From assembly GCF_003352185.1 (NCBI RefSeq), contig NZ_CP029608.1, forward strand, positions 1,240,001 through 1,304,000: a stretch of 64,000 nt of DNA. Reading direction: 5' to 3'. Position 1 is the stretch's first letter; the number at the start of each line of letters is the position of its first letter. Source of the stretch: Pseudomonas kribbensis (GTDB lineage Bacteria > Pseudomonadota > Gammaproteobacteria > Pseudomonadales > Pseudomonadaceae). The notes beneath the pieces are model-generated. The model was not told the origin of the DNA. It did no database searches and saw only the letters and a program-made list of their open reading frames with translations. A program made the translations under genes and the position numbers. Positions 37,093 to 46,913 of the stretch are shown here, piece by piece.

Positions 37093-40000
37093 ATGCGCTT
37101 CAACCTTTCCGAATGGGCGCTGCGTAATCGCCAGATCGTACTGTTCCTGATGCTTTTGCTGGCCATCGTCGGCGCCTTGTCCTACACCAAGCTCGGCCAG
37201 AGTGAAGACCCGCCGTTCACCTTCAAGGCCATGGTCATCCAGACCCGCTGGCCCGGCGCCACGGCGCAGGAAGTCTCGCGTCAGGTCACCGAGCGCATCG
37301 AAAAGAAACTGATGGAAACCGGCGAGTACGAACGCATCGTTTCGTTCTCCCGTCCCGGTGAATCACAGGTCACCTTCATCGCCCGCGACTCGATGCATTC
37401 GGTGGAGATTCCGGACCTCTGGTATCAGGTACGCAAGAAGGTCGGCGATATCCGCCAGACCCTGCCACCGGGCATTCAGGGCCCATTCTTCAACGATGAA
37501 TTCGGCACCACGTTCGGCAATATCTATGCACTGACCGGCGACGGCTTCGACTACGCCGTGCTCAAGGATTACGCCGACCGCATCCAGATCCAGCTGCAAC
37601 GGGTCAAGGACGTGGGCAAGGTCGACTTGCTCGGGCTGCAGGACGAGAAGATCTGGGTCGAGCTGTCCAACGTCAAACTCGCCACCCTCGGCTTGCCGCT
37701 GGCGGCAGTCCAGCAGGCGCTGGAAGAGCAGAACGCGGTATCCACCGCCGGCTTCTTCGAAACCGGCAGTGAGCGATTGCAGCTACGGGTTTCGGGGAAT
37801 TTTCAGACAGTCGACGAGATCAGAAACTTCCCGATCCGGGTCGGTGATCGTACGTTCCGCATCTCCGATGTCGCTGACGTGCGGCGTGGTTTCAACGATC
37901 CGCCAGCGCCGCGCATGCGCTTCATGGGCGAAGACGCGATCGGACTTGCGGTGGCGATGAAGGACGGCGGCGACATTCTGGTGCTGGGCAAGGCCCTGGA
38001 AACCGAATTCTCCCGCCTCCAGAAAAACCTCCCGGCCGGCATGCAGCTACGCAAGGTTTCCGATCAGCCGGCGGCGGTGAAAAGCGGTGTCGGCGAGTTC
38101 GTCCAGGTGTTGGTCGAAGCGCTGGCCATCGTGTTGCTGGTGAGCTTCTTCTCCCTCGGCGTGCGCACCGGCATGGTGGTGGCGCTGACCATTCCGCTGG
38201 TGCTGGCGATGACCTTCGCCTGCATGTATTACCTCGGGATCGGCCTGCACAAGATTTCCCTCGGCGCGCTGGTGCTGGCGCTGGGCTTGCTGGTGGATGA
38301 CGCGATCATCGCCGTGGAAATGATGGCGATCAAGATGGAGCAGGGCTTTGACCGGATCAAGGCCGCCAGTTACGCCTGGACCAGCACCGCGTTCCCGATG
38401 CTCACCGGTACGCTGATCACCGCTGCCGGTTTCCTGCCGATTGCCACGGCGCAGTCCGGCACCGGTGAATACACCCGCTCGATCTTTCAGGTCGTCACCA
38501 TCGCGTTGCTGGCTTCGTGGGTGGCGGCGGTGATGTTTGTGCCGTACCTCGGGGAAAAACTCCTGCCGGATCTGGCGAAAATTCACGCGGCCAAACACGG
38601 CTCGGGGGACGGACATCCGGATCCCTATGCCACACCGTTTTACCAGCGGGTACGACGATTGGTGGAGTGGTGCGTGCGTCGGCGCAAGACAGTGATCGTG
38701 CTGACAGTGGGGCTGTTCGTCGCCTCGGTGATGCTGTTCAAGTTCGTCCCGCAGCAGTTCTTCCCGGCCTCCAACCGACTGGAGCTGATGGTTGATCTGA
38801 AACTGGCGGAAGGCGCTTCGCTGGCCAACACCACCGCAGAGGTCAAGCGACTGGAAGCGATGCTCAAGGATCATGCCGGCATCGACAATTACGTGGCCTA
38901 TGTCGGCACCGGCTCGCCGCGTTTCTATCTGCCGCTGGATCAACAACTGCCGGCGGCGAGCTTTGCCCAGTTCGTGGTGTTGGCGAAAACCATCGAGGAA
39001 CGCGAAGCCCTGCGCACCTGGCTGATCGATACCCTCAACGAACAATTCCCGGCCCTGCGCTCGCGGGTCACGCGACTGGAGAACGGCCCGCCGGTCGGCT
39101 ATCCGGTGCAGTTCCGCGTCACCGGTGAACACATCGAAGAAGTTCGCGCATTGGCACGCAAGGTCGCGGCCAAGGTGCGTGAGAACCCGCATGTGGTGAA
39201 CGTGCACCTGGACTGGGAAGAGCCGAGCAAGGTCGTGTACCTGAACATCGATCAGGATCGCGCCCGGGCGCTGGGCGTCAGCACCGCCAATCTGGCGAAA
39301 TTCCTCCAGAGCTCGCTGACCGGTTCCAGTGTCAGCCAGTATCGCGAAGACAACGAGCTGATCGAAATCCTCCTGCGCGGCACCGTGCATGAGCGCACCG
39401 AACTATCGCTGCTGCCGAGTCTGGCGGTGCCTACCGACAACGGTCGCAGCGTTGCGTTGTCGCAGATTGCCACGCTGGAATATGGCTTCGAGGAAGGCAT
39501 CATCTGGCACCGCAACCGACTGCCGACCGTGACGGTGCGGGCCGATATCTATGGCAAGGAGCAACCGGCAACGCTGGTGAAACAGATCCAGCCGACCCTC
39601 GATCCGATCCGTGCCGAATTGCCTGACGGTTATTTGCTGGACGTCGGCGGCACCGTCGAAGACTCCGAGCGCGGGCAGAAGTCGGTGAATGCCGGTGTGC
39701 CGATGTTCATTGTCGTCGTGTTGACGTTGCTGATGGTGCAGCTGCGCAGTTTCTCGCGCACGGCGATGGTGTTTCTGACGGCGCCGCTGGGGCTGATCGG
39801 GGTGACGCTGTTTCTGCTGGTGTTCCGTCAGCCGTTCGGGTTTGTGGCGATGCTGGGGACGATTGCGCTGTCGGGGATGATCATGCGCAACTCGGTGATT
39901 CTGGTGGATCAGATCGAGCAGGATATCGCGGCGGGGCTCAAGCCCTGGCAGGCGATCATCGAGGCAACCGTGCGGCGGTTCCGGCCGATTGTTCTGACTG

Positions 40001-40161
40001 CTTTGGCGGCGGTGCTGGCGATGATTCCGTTGTCGCGCAGTGTGTTTTTCGGGCCGATGGCGGTGGCGATCATGGGCGGGTTGATTGTGGCGACTGCTTT
40101 GACGCTTTTGTTTTTGCCGGCGTTGTATGCGGCTTGGTTCAGGGTTCGTCGGGACGGTTGA
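37093..40161 (+). CDS. mexK: MexK-like RND efflux transporter
   Basis: A 1022-residue proton-driven inner-membrane pump of the hydrophobe/amphiphile efflux group. TM1 is near residues 12-31 (IVLFLMLLLAIVGALSYTKL), the TM4 proton-relay acidic pair lies in GALVLALGLLVDDAIIAVEM, and the second half repeats the fold with a periplasmic loop from about 560-860 and TM8-12 (MFIVVVLTLLMVQLRSFSRT). Paired with mexJ; triclosan and macrolide export are known for P. aeruginosa MexJK, but the substrates here cannot be read from sequence. Confidence 0.92.
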   Translation: MRFNLSEWALRNRQIVLFLMLLLAIVGALSYTKLGQSEDPPFTFKAMVIQTRWPGATAQEVSRQVTERIEKKLMETGEYERIVSFSRPGESQVTFIARDSMHSVEIPDLWYQVRKKVGDIRQTLPPGIQGPFFNDEFGTTFGNIYALTGDGFDYAVLKDYADRIQIQLQRVKDVGKVDLLGLQDEKIWVELSNVKLATLGLPLAAVQQALEEQNAVSTAGFFETGSERLQLRVSGNFQTVDEIRNFPIRVGDRTFRISDVADVRRGFNDPPAPRMRFMGEDAIGLAVAMKDGGDILVLGKALETEFSRLQKNLPAGMQLRKVSDQPAAVKSGVGEFVQVLVEALAIVLLVSFFSLGVRTGMVVALTIPLVLAMTFACMYYLGIGLHKISLGALVLALGLLVDDAIIAVEMMAIKMEQGFDRIKAASYAWTSTAFPMLTGTLITAAGFLPIATAQSGTGEYTRSIFQVVTIALLASWVAAVMFVPYLGEKLLPDLAKIHAAKHGSGDGHPDPYATPFYQRVRRLVEWCVRRRKTVIVLTVGLFVASVMLFKFVPQQFFPASNRLELMVDLKLAEGASLANTTAEVKRLEAMLKDHAGIDNYVAYVGTGSPRFYLPLDQQLPAASFAQFVVLAKTIEEREALRTWLIDTLNEQFPALRSRVTRLENGPPVGYPVQFRVTGEHIEEVRALARKVAAKVRENPHVVNVHLDWEEPSKVVYLNIDQDRARALGVSTANLAKFLQSSLTGSSVSQYREDNELIEILLRGTVHERTELSLLPSLAVPTDNGRSVALSQIATLEYGFEEGIIWHRNRLPTVTVRADIYGKEQPATLVKQIQPTLDPIRAELPDGYLLDVGGTVEDSERGQKSVNAGVPMFIVVVLTLLMVQLRSFSRTAMVFLTAPLGLIGVTLFLLVFRQPFGFVAMLGTIALSGMIMRNSVILVDQIEQDIAAGLKPWQAIIEATVRRFRPIVLTALAAVLAMIPLSRSVFFGPMAVAIMGGLIVATALTLLFLPALYAAWFRVRRDG

Positions 40162-40641
40162 TTTGCTTTGTTGAGCGTGGCGGCCTTCGGGCCGACCAGG
40201 CTCTGGGTGTTCTTTGTGAATATCCGTTCCTTCGGGTGTTGCCGCTGGCGGTTCCGCTCTTACAGCGGCTCACTTTGGCAAACGCCCCAAAGTAAGCAAA
40301 GGTCTGGGCCCCGGCGTACGGCCCCTCGCTGGGGCTCGGGGTTCCTTCGTTACGGGATTCATCCGGGGGCATCGCCTCCGGTTTGCTTCGCTGCACCTCC
40401 TCTCGATGTGTTCGACTTCGTCGAACGGCGCTTCGCGCCTACCCCCGGATAAATCCCTCCACTCAGCCTGCCGATGGGGCCGGCACGTCAAAAGCTTTAC
40501 TCGAGCTAACGCTCATCGTGTTTGAGTGGCTATGGGCTGCGGTGTCTCCTACAGCTTTTTCAGAATTCTCTGATATTGAGGCGGTTCGGTCTGGGTGTTG
40601 TACTCGGTTCTCTGTTTTTATGAGTGATCGAGAGGTTTTTT
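40162..40641. repeat. Dispersed Pseudomonas intergenic repeat, non-coding
   Basis: The 480 bases between mexK and the fic gene hold a segment (about 40190-40500) with many short palindromes (GGCCTTCGGGCC; CCCCTCGCTGGGG; TTCGACTTCGTCGAA). It looks like the long GC-rich intergenic repeat found many times in P. fluorescens-group genomes and often miscalled as short proteins. No reading frame in it has a ribosome site or family. The last 100 bases are AT-richer and should hold the fic promoter, but no clear boxes are visible. Confidence 0.6.
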
Positions 40642-42033
40642 GTGAAGAAGCCGCCAGTGTTGAAAGGACGGTCCGATCCGGTGTTCGACTTGTTGGCGCG
40701 GGCGCCGCACAAGCAGCATCTGGGGGATTATCTGGCGCTGCTCAAGCCTCTCGATGATCGGGGGCGTTATTTGCCTTTTGAGGATTTGCGCTATCGCTGG
40801 GCGTCGGGGCTGGATGCTCGTTTGTGTTGGGCGTTGGTGAAGAGGGCAAGGGCTGCGCAGTACATCAATCTCCTGCCATTGGGTGAGCCGCCACAGTGGG
40901 GCAAGTATTTGCTGACACCCTCGGCACGGAAAACCCTTTCGGCCGTCGATCTGCAGACGACTTCCGCTTCGCTGGAGTGCATGACCGGGCAGATTGGCGA
41001 ACGGTCGCATTTCAGTTATTTGCTCAATGATCTGATCGAAGACGAAGTGATCGCCAGCAGCCAGTTGGAAGGTGCGGCAACGACCACGCGAGTTGCCAAG
41101 GACATGCTCAAGTATCAACGGCAGCCGCGCACGCCGGATGAGCGCATGGTCATGGGCAATTACAGGATGATGAATTTCGCCTGGGAAAACCGTTACCAAC
41201 CCTTGAGCGTCGACTTGATCGCGGCAATGCATCGGGTGGGCGTCGAGGGGATCGATGACGCGCAATACAGTCCCGGTTTTTTCAGGACGAACGATGCCGT
41301 GGTGGTACAGGATGGCGAGGGCAACACGGTGCATACACCGCCGCCCGCTGTCGGGCTGGTGATGCGTTTGCAGAGGCTCGTGCGCTGGATCAATCAGCCA
41401 CTCGGTTCACCTCAAGTAAGGGACTACCTGCACCCGTTGATCAAGGCGATCACGCTGCATTTTTCTCTGGGCTACGAACATCCGTTTCGCGATGGTAACG
41501 GACGGGTTGCGAGGGCGTTGTTCTACTGGTTCATGTTCAAGCACGAGTTTTCGGCATTTCGCTACATTGCGATCAGTCCTTTGCTGCGCAATGCGCCGGT
41601 GAAGTACGGGCGGTCGTATTTGCATAGCGAGGCCGATGAGCTGGATCTGACGTATTTCATCGAGTTTCAGTGTTCGGTGATTCAGCGTGCAGTCAGTCGC
41701 TTCACGGATGTCTACCGCAAAAGCCTGGTGTACACGGAAGACTTTGAGCGCTGGCTGATGGCGTCGGGTTTTTTCGAGCGGCTGACGCCAAGGCAGCGGG
41801 CGCTGTATCAGGTGGCCAAGAGCGGAGTGGCGAAGGAGTTTACGGCGAGCAACGTGAGGGAACACTTGGGTTGCTCTTGCAGCACCGCGATGTCGGCCCT
41901 GAATGGACTGGTCGAATTGCGGGTCTTCGAGAAAAGGAAAATGGGCAGCGAGTGGGTGTTCTTTTTACGCAGTCCAGCCAGTGTGTTGAAGCACGGGAGC
42001 GAGTTTTCTCGCTCCCGTGCAGCGTCGGCCTAG
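40642..42033 (+). CDS. Fic-domain protein (AMPylator), class II-type
   Basis: Fic enzymes transfer AMP or a related group to target proteins. The active-site motif HPFRDGNGR is complete (YEHPFRDGNGRVARALFYW, near residues 270-290). An N-terminal SSQLEG matches the inhibitory (S/T)xxxE(G/N) helix, so the protein should be self-inhibited. The C-terminus ends in a winged-helix-like part (FTASNVREHLGCSCSTAMSA). The start at GTG 40642 has GAGAGG six bases upstream; a GTG at 40624 has none. The gene sits between mexK and DUF4197 next to a repeat, so it is probably accessory. Its stop codon overlaps that of the convergent DUF4197 gene. Confidence 0.88.
   Translation: MKKPPVLKGRSDPVFDLLARAPHKQHLGDYLALLKPLDDRGRYLPFEDLRYRWASGLDARLCWALVKRARAAQYINLLPLGEPPQWGKYLLTPSARKTLSAVDLQTTSASLECMTGQIGERSHFSYLLNDLIEDEVIASSQLEGAATTTRVAKDMLKYQRQPRTPDERMVMGNYRMMNFAWENRYQPLSVDLIAAMHRVGVEGIDDAQYSPGFFRTNDAVVVQDGEGNTVHTPPPAVGLVMRLQRLVRWINQPLGSPQVRDYLHPLIKAITLHFSLGYEHPFRDGNGRVARALFYWFMFKHEFSAFRYIAISPLLRNAPVKYGRSYLHSEADELDLTYFIEFQCSVIQRAVSRFTDVYRKSLVYTEDFERWLMASGFFERLTPRQRALYQVAKSGVAKEFTASNVREHLGCSCSTAMSALNGLVELRVFEKRKMGSEWVFFLRSPASVLKHGSEFSRSRAASA
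41991..42020. terminator. Perfect hairpin inside the 3' end of the fic gene
   Basis: GCACGGGAGCGAG, TTTT and CTCGCTCCCGTGC form a perfect 13-bp stem with a four-base loop. It lies inside the last codons of fic and just past the end of the convergent DUF4197 gene, so it may terminate both messages. No T run follows. Confidence 0.5.
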
Positions 42034-42737
42034 AGGCTGCCGAACACCTTCTTCGCCAGACTCGTCGCCGCAGCGGCCGGGTTCTTGCGGATGGTTTCTT
42101 CCTGTTTGCCGATCATCTCGAACAGGCCGTTCAGCGCTTGTTCGGTCACGTAGCTTTCGATGTTGGCGCTCTTCGCGTCGACCACACCCAGCGTCGCAGC
42201 CTGGCCGGCGAACGAGTTGTACTTCTGCGCCACGCCGACCTTGTCGGTCGCCTGTTTGACGATCGGCAGGAACTTGGCGCGGATCTGTTCGCGGCTGGAC
42301 TTGTCCAGGTATTGGGTGGCGGAGTCGTTGCCGCCGCTGAGGATGCCTTTGGCGTCAGCCACGCTCATTTTTTTCACGGCATCGACCAGGATCGGCTGGG
42401 CCTGGGTCACGGCGGTTTCCGCGGCCTTGTTCATGGCGGTTTCCAGTTCATCGACCTGGGCGCCCATGCCGAATGCTTTCATCTTGCCGGCGACTTTGCC
42501 GAGTTTGCCCGGCAGTTCGATTTTTACGTCCGGGTTGTTGCTGAAACCACCCGGCGTGCCGAGCTGTTTGACGGCCAGTTGCGCCCCCTGGGTCAGGGCA
42601 TCCTTGAGGCCGCCGGTGGCGTCGCCCTGCGACAGGTCGCTGAGGGACAGGGCCATGGCGCTGGCGGAGATCATCAGGCCCGCGCACAGGCCGGCGAAGC
42701 GAAGGGTAGGGCGGAGCATCAAGGCTTCCTTGTTCAT
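42030..42737 (-). CDS. DUF4197 exported protein
   Basis: A 235-residue protein; a signal peptide (RFAGLCAGLMISASAMA) precedes the DUF4197 domain, with LSLSDLSQGDATGGLKDALT, PGKLGKVAGKMKAFGMGAQV and a helical alanine-rich C-terminus. A second start (MLRPTLRF, 42719) would give a more regular signal peptide. DUF4197 proteins are common in Gammaproteobacteria and of unknown function. It lies seven bases after the YbaY-family gene in the same direction. Confidence 0.85.
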   Translation of the reverse strand: MNKEALMLRPTLRFAGLCAGLMISASAMALSLSDLSQGDATGGLKDALTQGAQLAVKQLGTPGGFSNNPDVKIELPGKLGKVAGKMKAFGMGAQVDELETAMNKAAETAVTQAQPILVDAVKKMSVADAKGILSGGNDSATQYLDKSSREQIRAKFLPIVKQATDKVGVAQKYNSFAGQAATLGVVDAKSANIESYVTEQALNGLFEMIGKQEETIRKNPAAAATSLAKKVFGSL

Positions 42738-42744
42738 AAGAGCG

Positions 42745-43143
42745 TTAGCGGGCGGCGTCGACGCGGATCTTCAGCGGCTGGGGATCCTTGCCATCAAGCT
42801 GCACGGCATGGTTTTCGGTGGTGATGAACATCAGTTCGCCGTTGACTTCGATGCGTGCGCTGACCGAGTAGCGGTGGCCGGGTTTGACCTGGGCCGGATC
42901 GTAGCTCAAATGGAACGGCAGCGGCACTTGTCCCTTGATCGGGCCTTTCTGTTCGTCGAGCACGACAGCCGGCGCATCGGCCAGCGAAACGTCCTGCAGG
43001 CTCACACTCAAGGTCGCGCTTGGTGGCAGGGCGATGCGTTGCAGGTAGAACACTTCGCCGTCCAGGCTCGCTTTGCCGCTCGGTGTGGTGGACTGGCAGG
43101 CGCTCAACAGAGTGGCGGCGGCGAGAAGAGAAAGTTTTTTCAT
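42745..43143 (-). CDS. YbaY-family lipoprotein
   Basis: The start at 43143 (MKKLSLLAAATLLSAC) gives a clean lipoprotein signal, with GAGG about six bases upstream; a longer frame adds 13 residues without support. The mature part is a YbaY/META-like beta domain (DGEVFYLQRIALPPSATLSV; HLSYDPAQVKPGHRYSVSA). Function unknown; probably an outer-membrane lipoprotein. The same domain recurs in the cytoplasmic protein encoded just upstream. Confidence 0.85.
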   Translation of the reverse strand: MKKLSLLAAATLLSACQSTTPSGKASLDGEVFYLQRIALPPSATLSVSLQDVSLADAPAVVLDEQKGPIKGQVPLPFHLSYDPAQVKPGHRYSVSARIEVNGELMFITTENHAVQLDGKDPQPLKIRVDAAR

Positions 43144-43188
43144 GGGGACCTCAAAAGACTTGGGCGCCAGAAGGGCGCCCAAGGAAAT

Positions 43189-43875
43189 CTAGCGGATTTT
43201 GGAAAGTGAGTCAGTGAACAAACGTAACGGTGCATTCAGCCACTGATCGATGACCCGCAACAGGCGCGATCGGGCCGGACGTGTCACAGGTACAAGTTCG
43301 ATAGCTTCAGGAAATACGGAAAGCCGTTGGTGGTATCTGTTTTCTATGCCGGTAAGTGCATAGCGTTTGCCCGGCACCACATGCTCCGGATCATATTCAA
43401 GATAAAACGAAGTAGCCGTTTCCTCATCGTGGGAAACGCGCGCCAGTTCGACATCGGGACTTTCGTTTTCATGCAGGCTGATGGTGATTGCCTGTTCGGG
43501 GGGAATCATTTCGGGTTCCTGCACTTCAACGTACAAGTAACCGATCGGACTCAAATGCAACGTCTGGCGATGGGGCGCCTGATGAACAATGACGAAGTGA
43601 TCCTGTTCCAGCAACAAGGGTTGTCCATTGTGAAACAACTGGATGGTGACGCGGTATTTGACGCTGACTTCACTGTGTCGGTGCGGGAACCGGAAGTTCC
43701 ACTGGCCGTCAACGATGGAGGGATGTCGCCAGTGTTTGACGCTTGTCGTTTGCCGGGTGCTGACCCGTTGAACATCGACAACGGTTTCATTGTTTCCGTC
43801 GAGAGGCGCGTTGAACTCAGGTGGAAGGCTGAACGTTACATTGATGGTCTGGGGTGATTCATTCAACAGGCTCAT
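43189..43875 (-). CDS. Hypothetical protein with a second YbaY-like domain
   Basis: A 228-residue protein without signal peptide. Its C-terminal half (FYLEYDPEHVVPGKRYALTG, residues about 155-175) matches the LSYDPAQVKPGHRYSVSA part of the YbaY-like neighbour, and GYLYVEVQEPEMIPPEQAIT matches its N-terminal strand, so the two share a fold. The N-terminal half (residues 1-100) is a separate beta-rich part (WNFRFPHRHSEVSVKYRVTI), perhaps a diverged copy. AT-richer than its neighbours. Function unknown. Confidence 0.7.
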   Translation of the reverse strand: MSLLNESPQTINVTFSLPPEFNAPLDGNNETVVDVQRVSTRQTTSVKHWRHPSIVDGQWNFRFPHRHSEVSVKYRVTIQLFHNGQPLLLEQDHFVIVHQAPHRQTLHLSPIGYLYVEVQEPEMIPPEQAITISLHENESPDVELARVSHDEETATSFYLEYDPEHVVPGKRYALTGIENRYHQRLSVFPEAIELVPVTRPARSRLLRVIDQWLNAPLRLFTDSLSKIR

Positions 43876-43914
43876 ATCGATTTCCTTATCGATTGAAAAG
43901 AGCCCATTAATTCA

Positions 43915-43958
43915 TAAAACAACTAACCGGAAAACGATCCGGTCTGCCGGTTAGTTGT
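43915..43958 (-). terminator. Rho-independent terminator of plsB
   Basis: On the minus strand ACAACTAACCGG and CCGGTTAGTTGT form a 12-bp stem, followed by TTTTAT. It starts ten bases after the plsB stop codon. Confidence 0.85.
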
Positions 43959-43967
43959 CCTCAAGTT

Positions 43968-46466
43968 TCAGGAAACCGGCGAGGTTGCAGTTTCCGCCGC
44001 ATCTTCACTGCGATGTAGCGCCACCTGGCGGATCGACAATCGAATCTCCGCAGGCAACACCCGTTTCGCTGCGCCTTCGGCCAGTTCTCCAAGCAGTTCG
44101 TGATAACTCAACTTGCCTGCTTCGTCGCGACGCAACACGTCGAGGTCGAGCATGGTCTGGATGAAGTGGCGGAACAGGCTCTTGTCGAAGAACTCCGGTG
44201 CGTTCAGGCCATGCAGGATCGACAGGCGTTGGGCCATGACCGTGCACAGGTCTTCCAGCTCTTCGGCGCTGATGGTGTTCTGGCCTGCGTTGAGCAGCAA
44301 CGACACGGTCATGTAGAAGCGTTGCAGCGTCTGGGCGATGCTCTTCGACAGCAGGGTCAGCAGCACGAAATGCCGCGAACTCGGTGCCGGGCGCAGGTAC
44401 ACGTCTTTTTCGAAGCGCAGCAGGCCTTGTTCGACGAACGCTTCCAGCCACTGATCGATCACTGCGTCCAGTTCGTCCAGGGGCCAGCGGATGAACAGCT
44501 CCGATTGCAGGTACGGATACAGGGCGCGGGTGTAGCGCAGGATCTGTTCGCGGCTCATGCGCGAGGCGCTCTGGAAGAAGCTCGCCAGCAGCGCCGGCAG
44601 GGCGAAGATGTGCAGCACGTTGTTGCGGTAGTAAGTCATCAGGACGGCGTTCTGCTCGTCCAGATACAGAATCTTGCCCAGCGCATCATTCTGCTCGGAC
44701 AGCAGGTCCATGTCCTTCACGTGTTCGATCAGCGCCCGGCCATCGCCCTCCGGCAACGTGGTATGCGGCGAGTACGGAACCTTGCGCAACAGCGCCAGAT
44801 ACAGATCCAGCACCCGCGCCATGGCCCGGTCATCCAGTGCCAGGCGAGTGGTCGACAGCAGCGCCAGCGCCACCAGGTTGACCGGGTTGATCGCCGCCGC
44901 TTCGTTCAGATGCTGCGCAACCTTTTCGCCGAGGCGATTGGTGGTTTCGTTGAGCCATGCCGGTTTGAACTGTGGGCCCAGCTCCTGCTGGCGCCAGCCC
45001 GGCTGTTCGCTGTCGAGGAACTCCGCGAGTTTGATCGGTTCGCCGAAGTTCACCGCCACCTGGCCGAAACGCTGCTTGAGCGCGCCGATAACTTTGAAGA
45101 TGTCGAAGATCGATTCTTTCTTCTTGCTCGCGCCACGCAGTTCGCCGAGGTAAGTCCGCCCTTCAAGCACGCGTTCGTAACCGATGTACACCGGCACGAA
45201 CACGATCGGCATCCGTGAGGAACGCAGGAAGCTGCGCATGGTGATCGCAAGCATCCCGGTTTTCGGTTGCAGCATGCGCCCGGTACGCGAGCGACCGCCC
45301 TCGACGAAGTATTCGACCGGGAAGCCTTTGGTGAACAGGGTGTGCAGGTATTCGTTGAACACCGAGGTGTACAGCGGATTGCCCTTGAAAGTGCGGCGCA
45401 TGAAGAACGCACCGCCACGACGCAGCAGGCTGCCGATCACCGGCATATTGAGGTTGATCCCGGCGGCGATGTGCGGCGGGGTCAGGCCGTTGCGAAACAG
45501 CAAGTACGACAGCAGCAGGTAGTCGATGTGGCTGCGGTGGCACGGCACGTAGATCACTTCGTGACCCTGGGCGACCTTCTGCACGCCTTCGATGTGGTTG
45601 ACCTTGATCCCGTCGTAGATCTTGTTCCAGAACCAGCTCAGCACCACTTCCAGAAAACGGATCGCGGTGTAGGTGTAGTCCGAGGCTATCTCGTTGCCGT
45701 AGCGCAGGGCCTGGGCCTTGGCTTTTTCCGGGGAGATGTTTTCGCGCTCGGCTTCATCGAGGATCGCTTGCTTGACCAGCGGCTGGTTGAGCAGGCCTTT
45801 GACGAGGTTACGGCGGTGGGAGATGTCCGGGCCGATCACCGCAGCCTTGAGGTTGCGGAAGTGCACCCGCAGGATCCGCTGGGCCATGCGCACGGTGCGC
45901 TCGTGGCCCTTGTTGTGTTCGATCAGTTCGCGCAGGTGGATCGGCGCGGAGAATTGCACGCGGGTCTTGCGACCCAGAATCATGATGCTCAGCAGGCGAC
46001 GCAGGCGTCCGGTGACGGCCCAGCTGTCGGCGAACAGCAGTTTCCAGGGGCTGTTTTCGCTGTCAGGCGACTGGCCCCAGAACACGCTGACCGGAATGAT
46101 CTGCGCGTCTTCGGCGGCATTCTGGCTTAGGGCGCTCACCAGTCGGGTCAGGGTCGGCGGTGCGCCGCGCTTGTCCTGGCGGCCGAGCCAGTCCGGGTCC
46201 GGCGTCAGGTAGAAGAACGCCGCCGGTTCGATCAGCGAACCCACGGACACCGGCAGCACCGGGCGCGGCAGACCGGCCTTGGTGCACTCGGTGTCGACCA
46301 CCGCCAGATCAGTCAGCGATGGGTTTTGCAGGACGTAGAACACCGGACGACTGCGGTCGAGGTTGAGGGTGAACGACGACTGGTTGATCGTCTCGGAGCG
46401 AACCCAGAGATACAACAGTCGGCGCAAGGTGCCAAACACAAGACGGCGGAACGGGGAGCGGGTCAT
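43968..46466 (-). CDS. plsB: Glycerol-3-phosphate 1-O-acyltransferase
   Basis: Membrane enzyme that makes lysophosphatidic acid from acyl donor and glycerol-3-phosphate, the first step of phospholipid synthesis. The acyltransferase motifs are in order: HRSHIDY (motif I), [12 protein letters not shown] (II), EGGRSRTG (III) and [14 protein letters not shown] (IV). 832 residues matches the long proteobacterial PlsB. Divergent from the cold-shock gene. Confidence 0.96.
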   Translation of the reverse strand: MTRSPFRRLVFGTLRRLLYLWVRSETINQSSFTLNLDRSRPVFYVLQNPSLTDLAVVDTECTKAGLPRPVLPVSVGSLIEPAAFFYLTPDPDWLGRQDKRGAPPTLTRLVSALSQNAAEDAQIIPVSVFWGQSPDSENSPWKLLFADSWAVTGRLRRLLSIMILGRKTRVQFSAPIHLRELIEHNKGHERTVRMAQRILRVHFRNLKAAVIGPDISHRRNLVKGLLNQPLVKQAILDEAERENISPEKAKAQALRYGNEIASDYTYTAIRFLEVVLSWFWNKIYDGIKVNHIEGVQKVAQGHEVIYVPCHRSHIDYLLLSYLLFRNGLTPPHIAAGINLNMPVIGSLLRRGGAFFMRRTFKGNPLYTSVFNEYLHTLFTKGFPVEYFVEGGRSRTGRMLQPKTGMLAITMRSFLRSSRMPIVFVPVYIGYERVLEGRTYLGELRGASKKKESIFDIFKVIGALKQRFGQVAVNFGEPIKLAEFLDSEQPGWRQQELGPQFKPAWLNETTNRLGEKVAQHLNEAAAINPVNLVALALLSTTRLALDDRAMARVLDLYLALLRKVPYSPHTTLPEGDGRALIEHVKDMDLLSEQNDALGKILYLDEQNAVLMTYYRNNVLHIFALPALLASFFQSASRMSREQILRYTRALYPYLQSELFIRWPLDELDAVIDQWLEAFVEQGLLRFEKDVYLRPAPSSRHFVLLTLLSKSIAQTLQRFYMTVSLLLNAGQNTISAEELEDLCTVMAQRLSILHGLNAPEFFDKSLFRHFIQTMLDLDVLRRDEAGKLSYHELLGELAEGAAKRVLPAEIRLSIRQVALHRSEDAAETATSPVS

Positions 46467-46567
46467 ACGGCTTCTGCATGAGTGGATAAACCGAGCGTTT
46501 GCTCGGGCGGTCGACAGTTTGCCGGATTACTCGAAAATCGGCAAAAAAGCGGCGAAGTAATCTCCTG

Positions 46568-46595
46568 TTGAGAGTTTTGTCGCCTGTCATATACT
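46568..46595 (+). promoter_or_regulatory. Sigma-70 promoter of the cold-shock gene
   Basis: TTGAGA at 46568-46573, 16-base spacer, TATACT at 46590-46595. The predicted transcript has a leader of about 100 bases before the ATG at 46704, the long leader usual for cold-shock messages. Confidence 0.65.
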
Positions 46596-46703
46596 CGGCG
46601 CTCTGTCGCCGGGGCCCTTTTATGGACGTCGGACGCAGGCTGACGTTCCGCAAAGGCTTTCCTGCGAAAAGCCTGTTCAATAATAAAAAAGGAGTATGAA
46701 CAG

Positions 46704-46913
46704 ATGGCAACACGTGAAACCGGCAACGTGAAGTGGTTCAACGACGCCAAGGGCTACGGCTTCATTCAGCGCGAAGACGGGGTGGACGTGTTCGTGCACT
46801 ACCGCGCGATCCGCGGCGAAGGCCACCGTTCGCTGACCGAGGGTCAGCAGGTTGAATACGCGGTGGTGGAAGGGCAGAAGGGATTGCAGGCTGAAGACGT
46901 TGTAGGCCTCTGA
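46704..46913 (+). CDS. Cold-shock domain protein
   Basis: A 69-residue single cold-shock domain. RNP1 (KGYGFIQ) and RNP2 (VDVFVHY) are intact, so single-stranded nucleic acid binding is expected. GGAG precedes the ATG by about nine bases. Whether it is cold-induced, growth-phase-induced or constitutive cannot be read from the coding sequence. A REP cluster directly follows. Confidence 0.95.
   Translation: MATRETGNVKWFNDAKGYGFIQREDGVDVFVHYRAIRGEGHRSLTEGQQVEYAVVEGQKGLQAEDVVGL

Noticed and set aside
40139..40491. Short frames within the mexK-fic repeat
   Set aside because: They translate palindromic repeat DNA; similar short hypothetical calls in pseudomonads are annotation artefacts.
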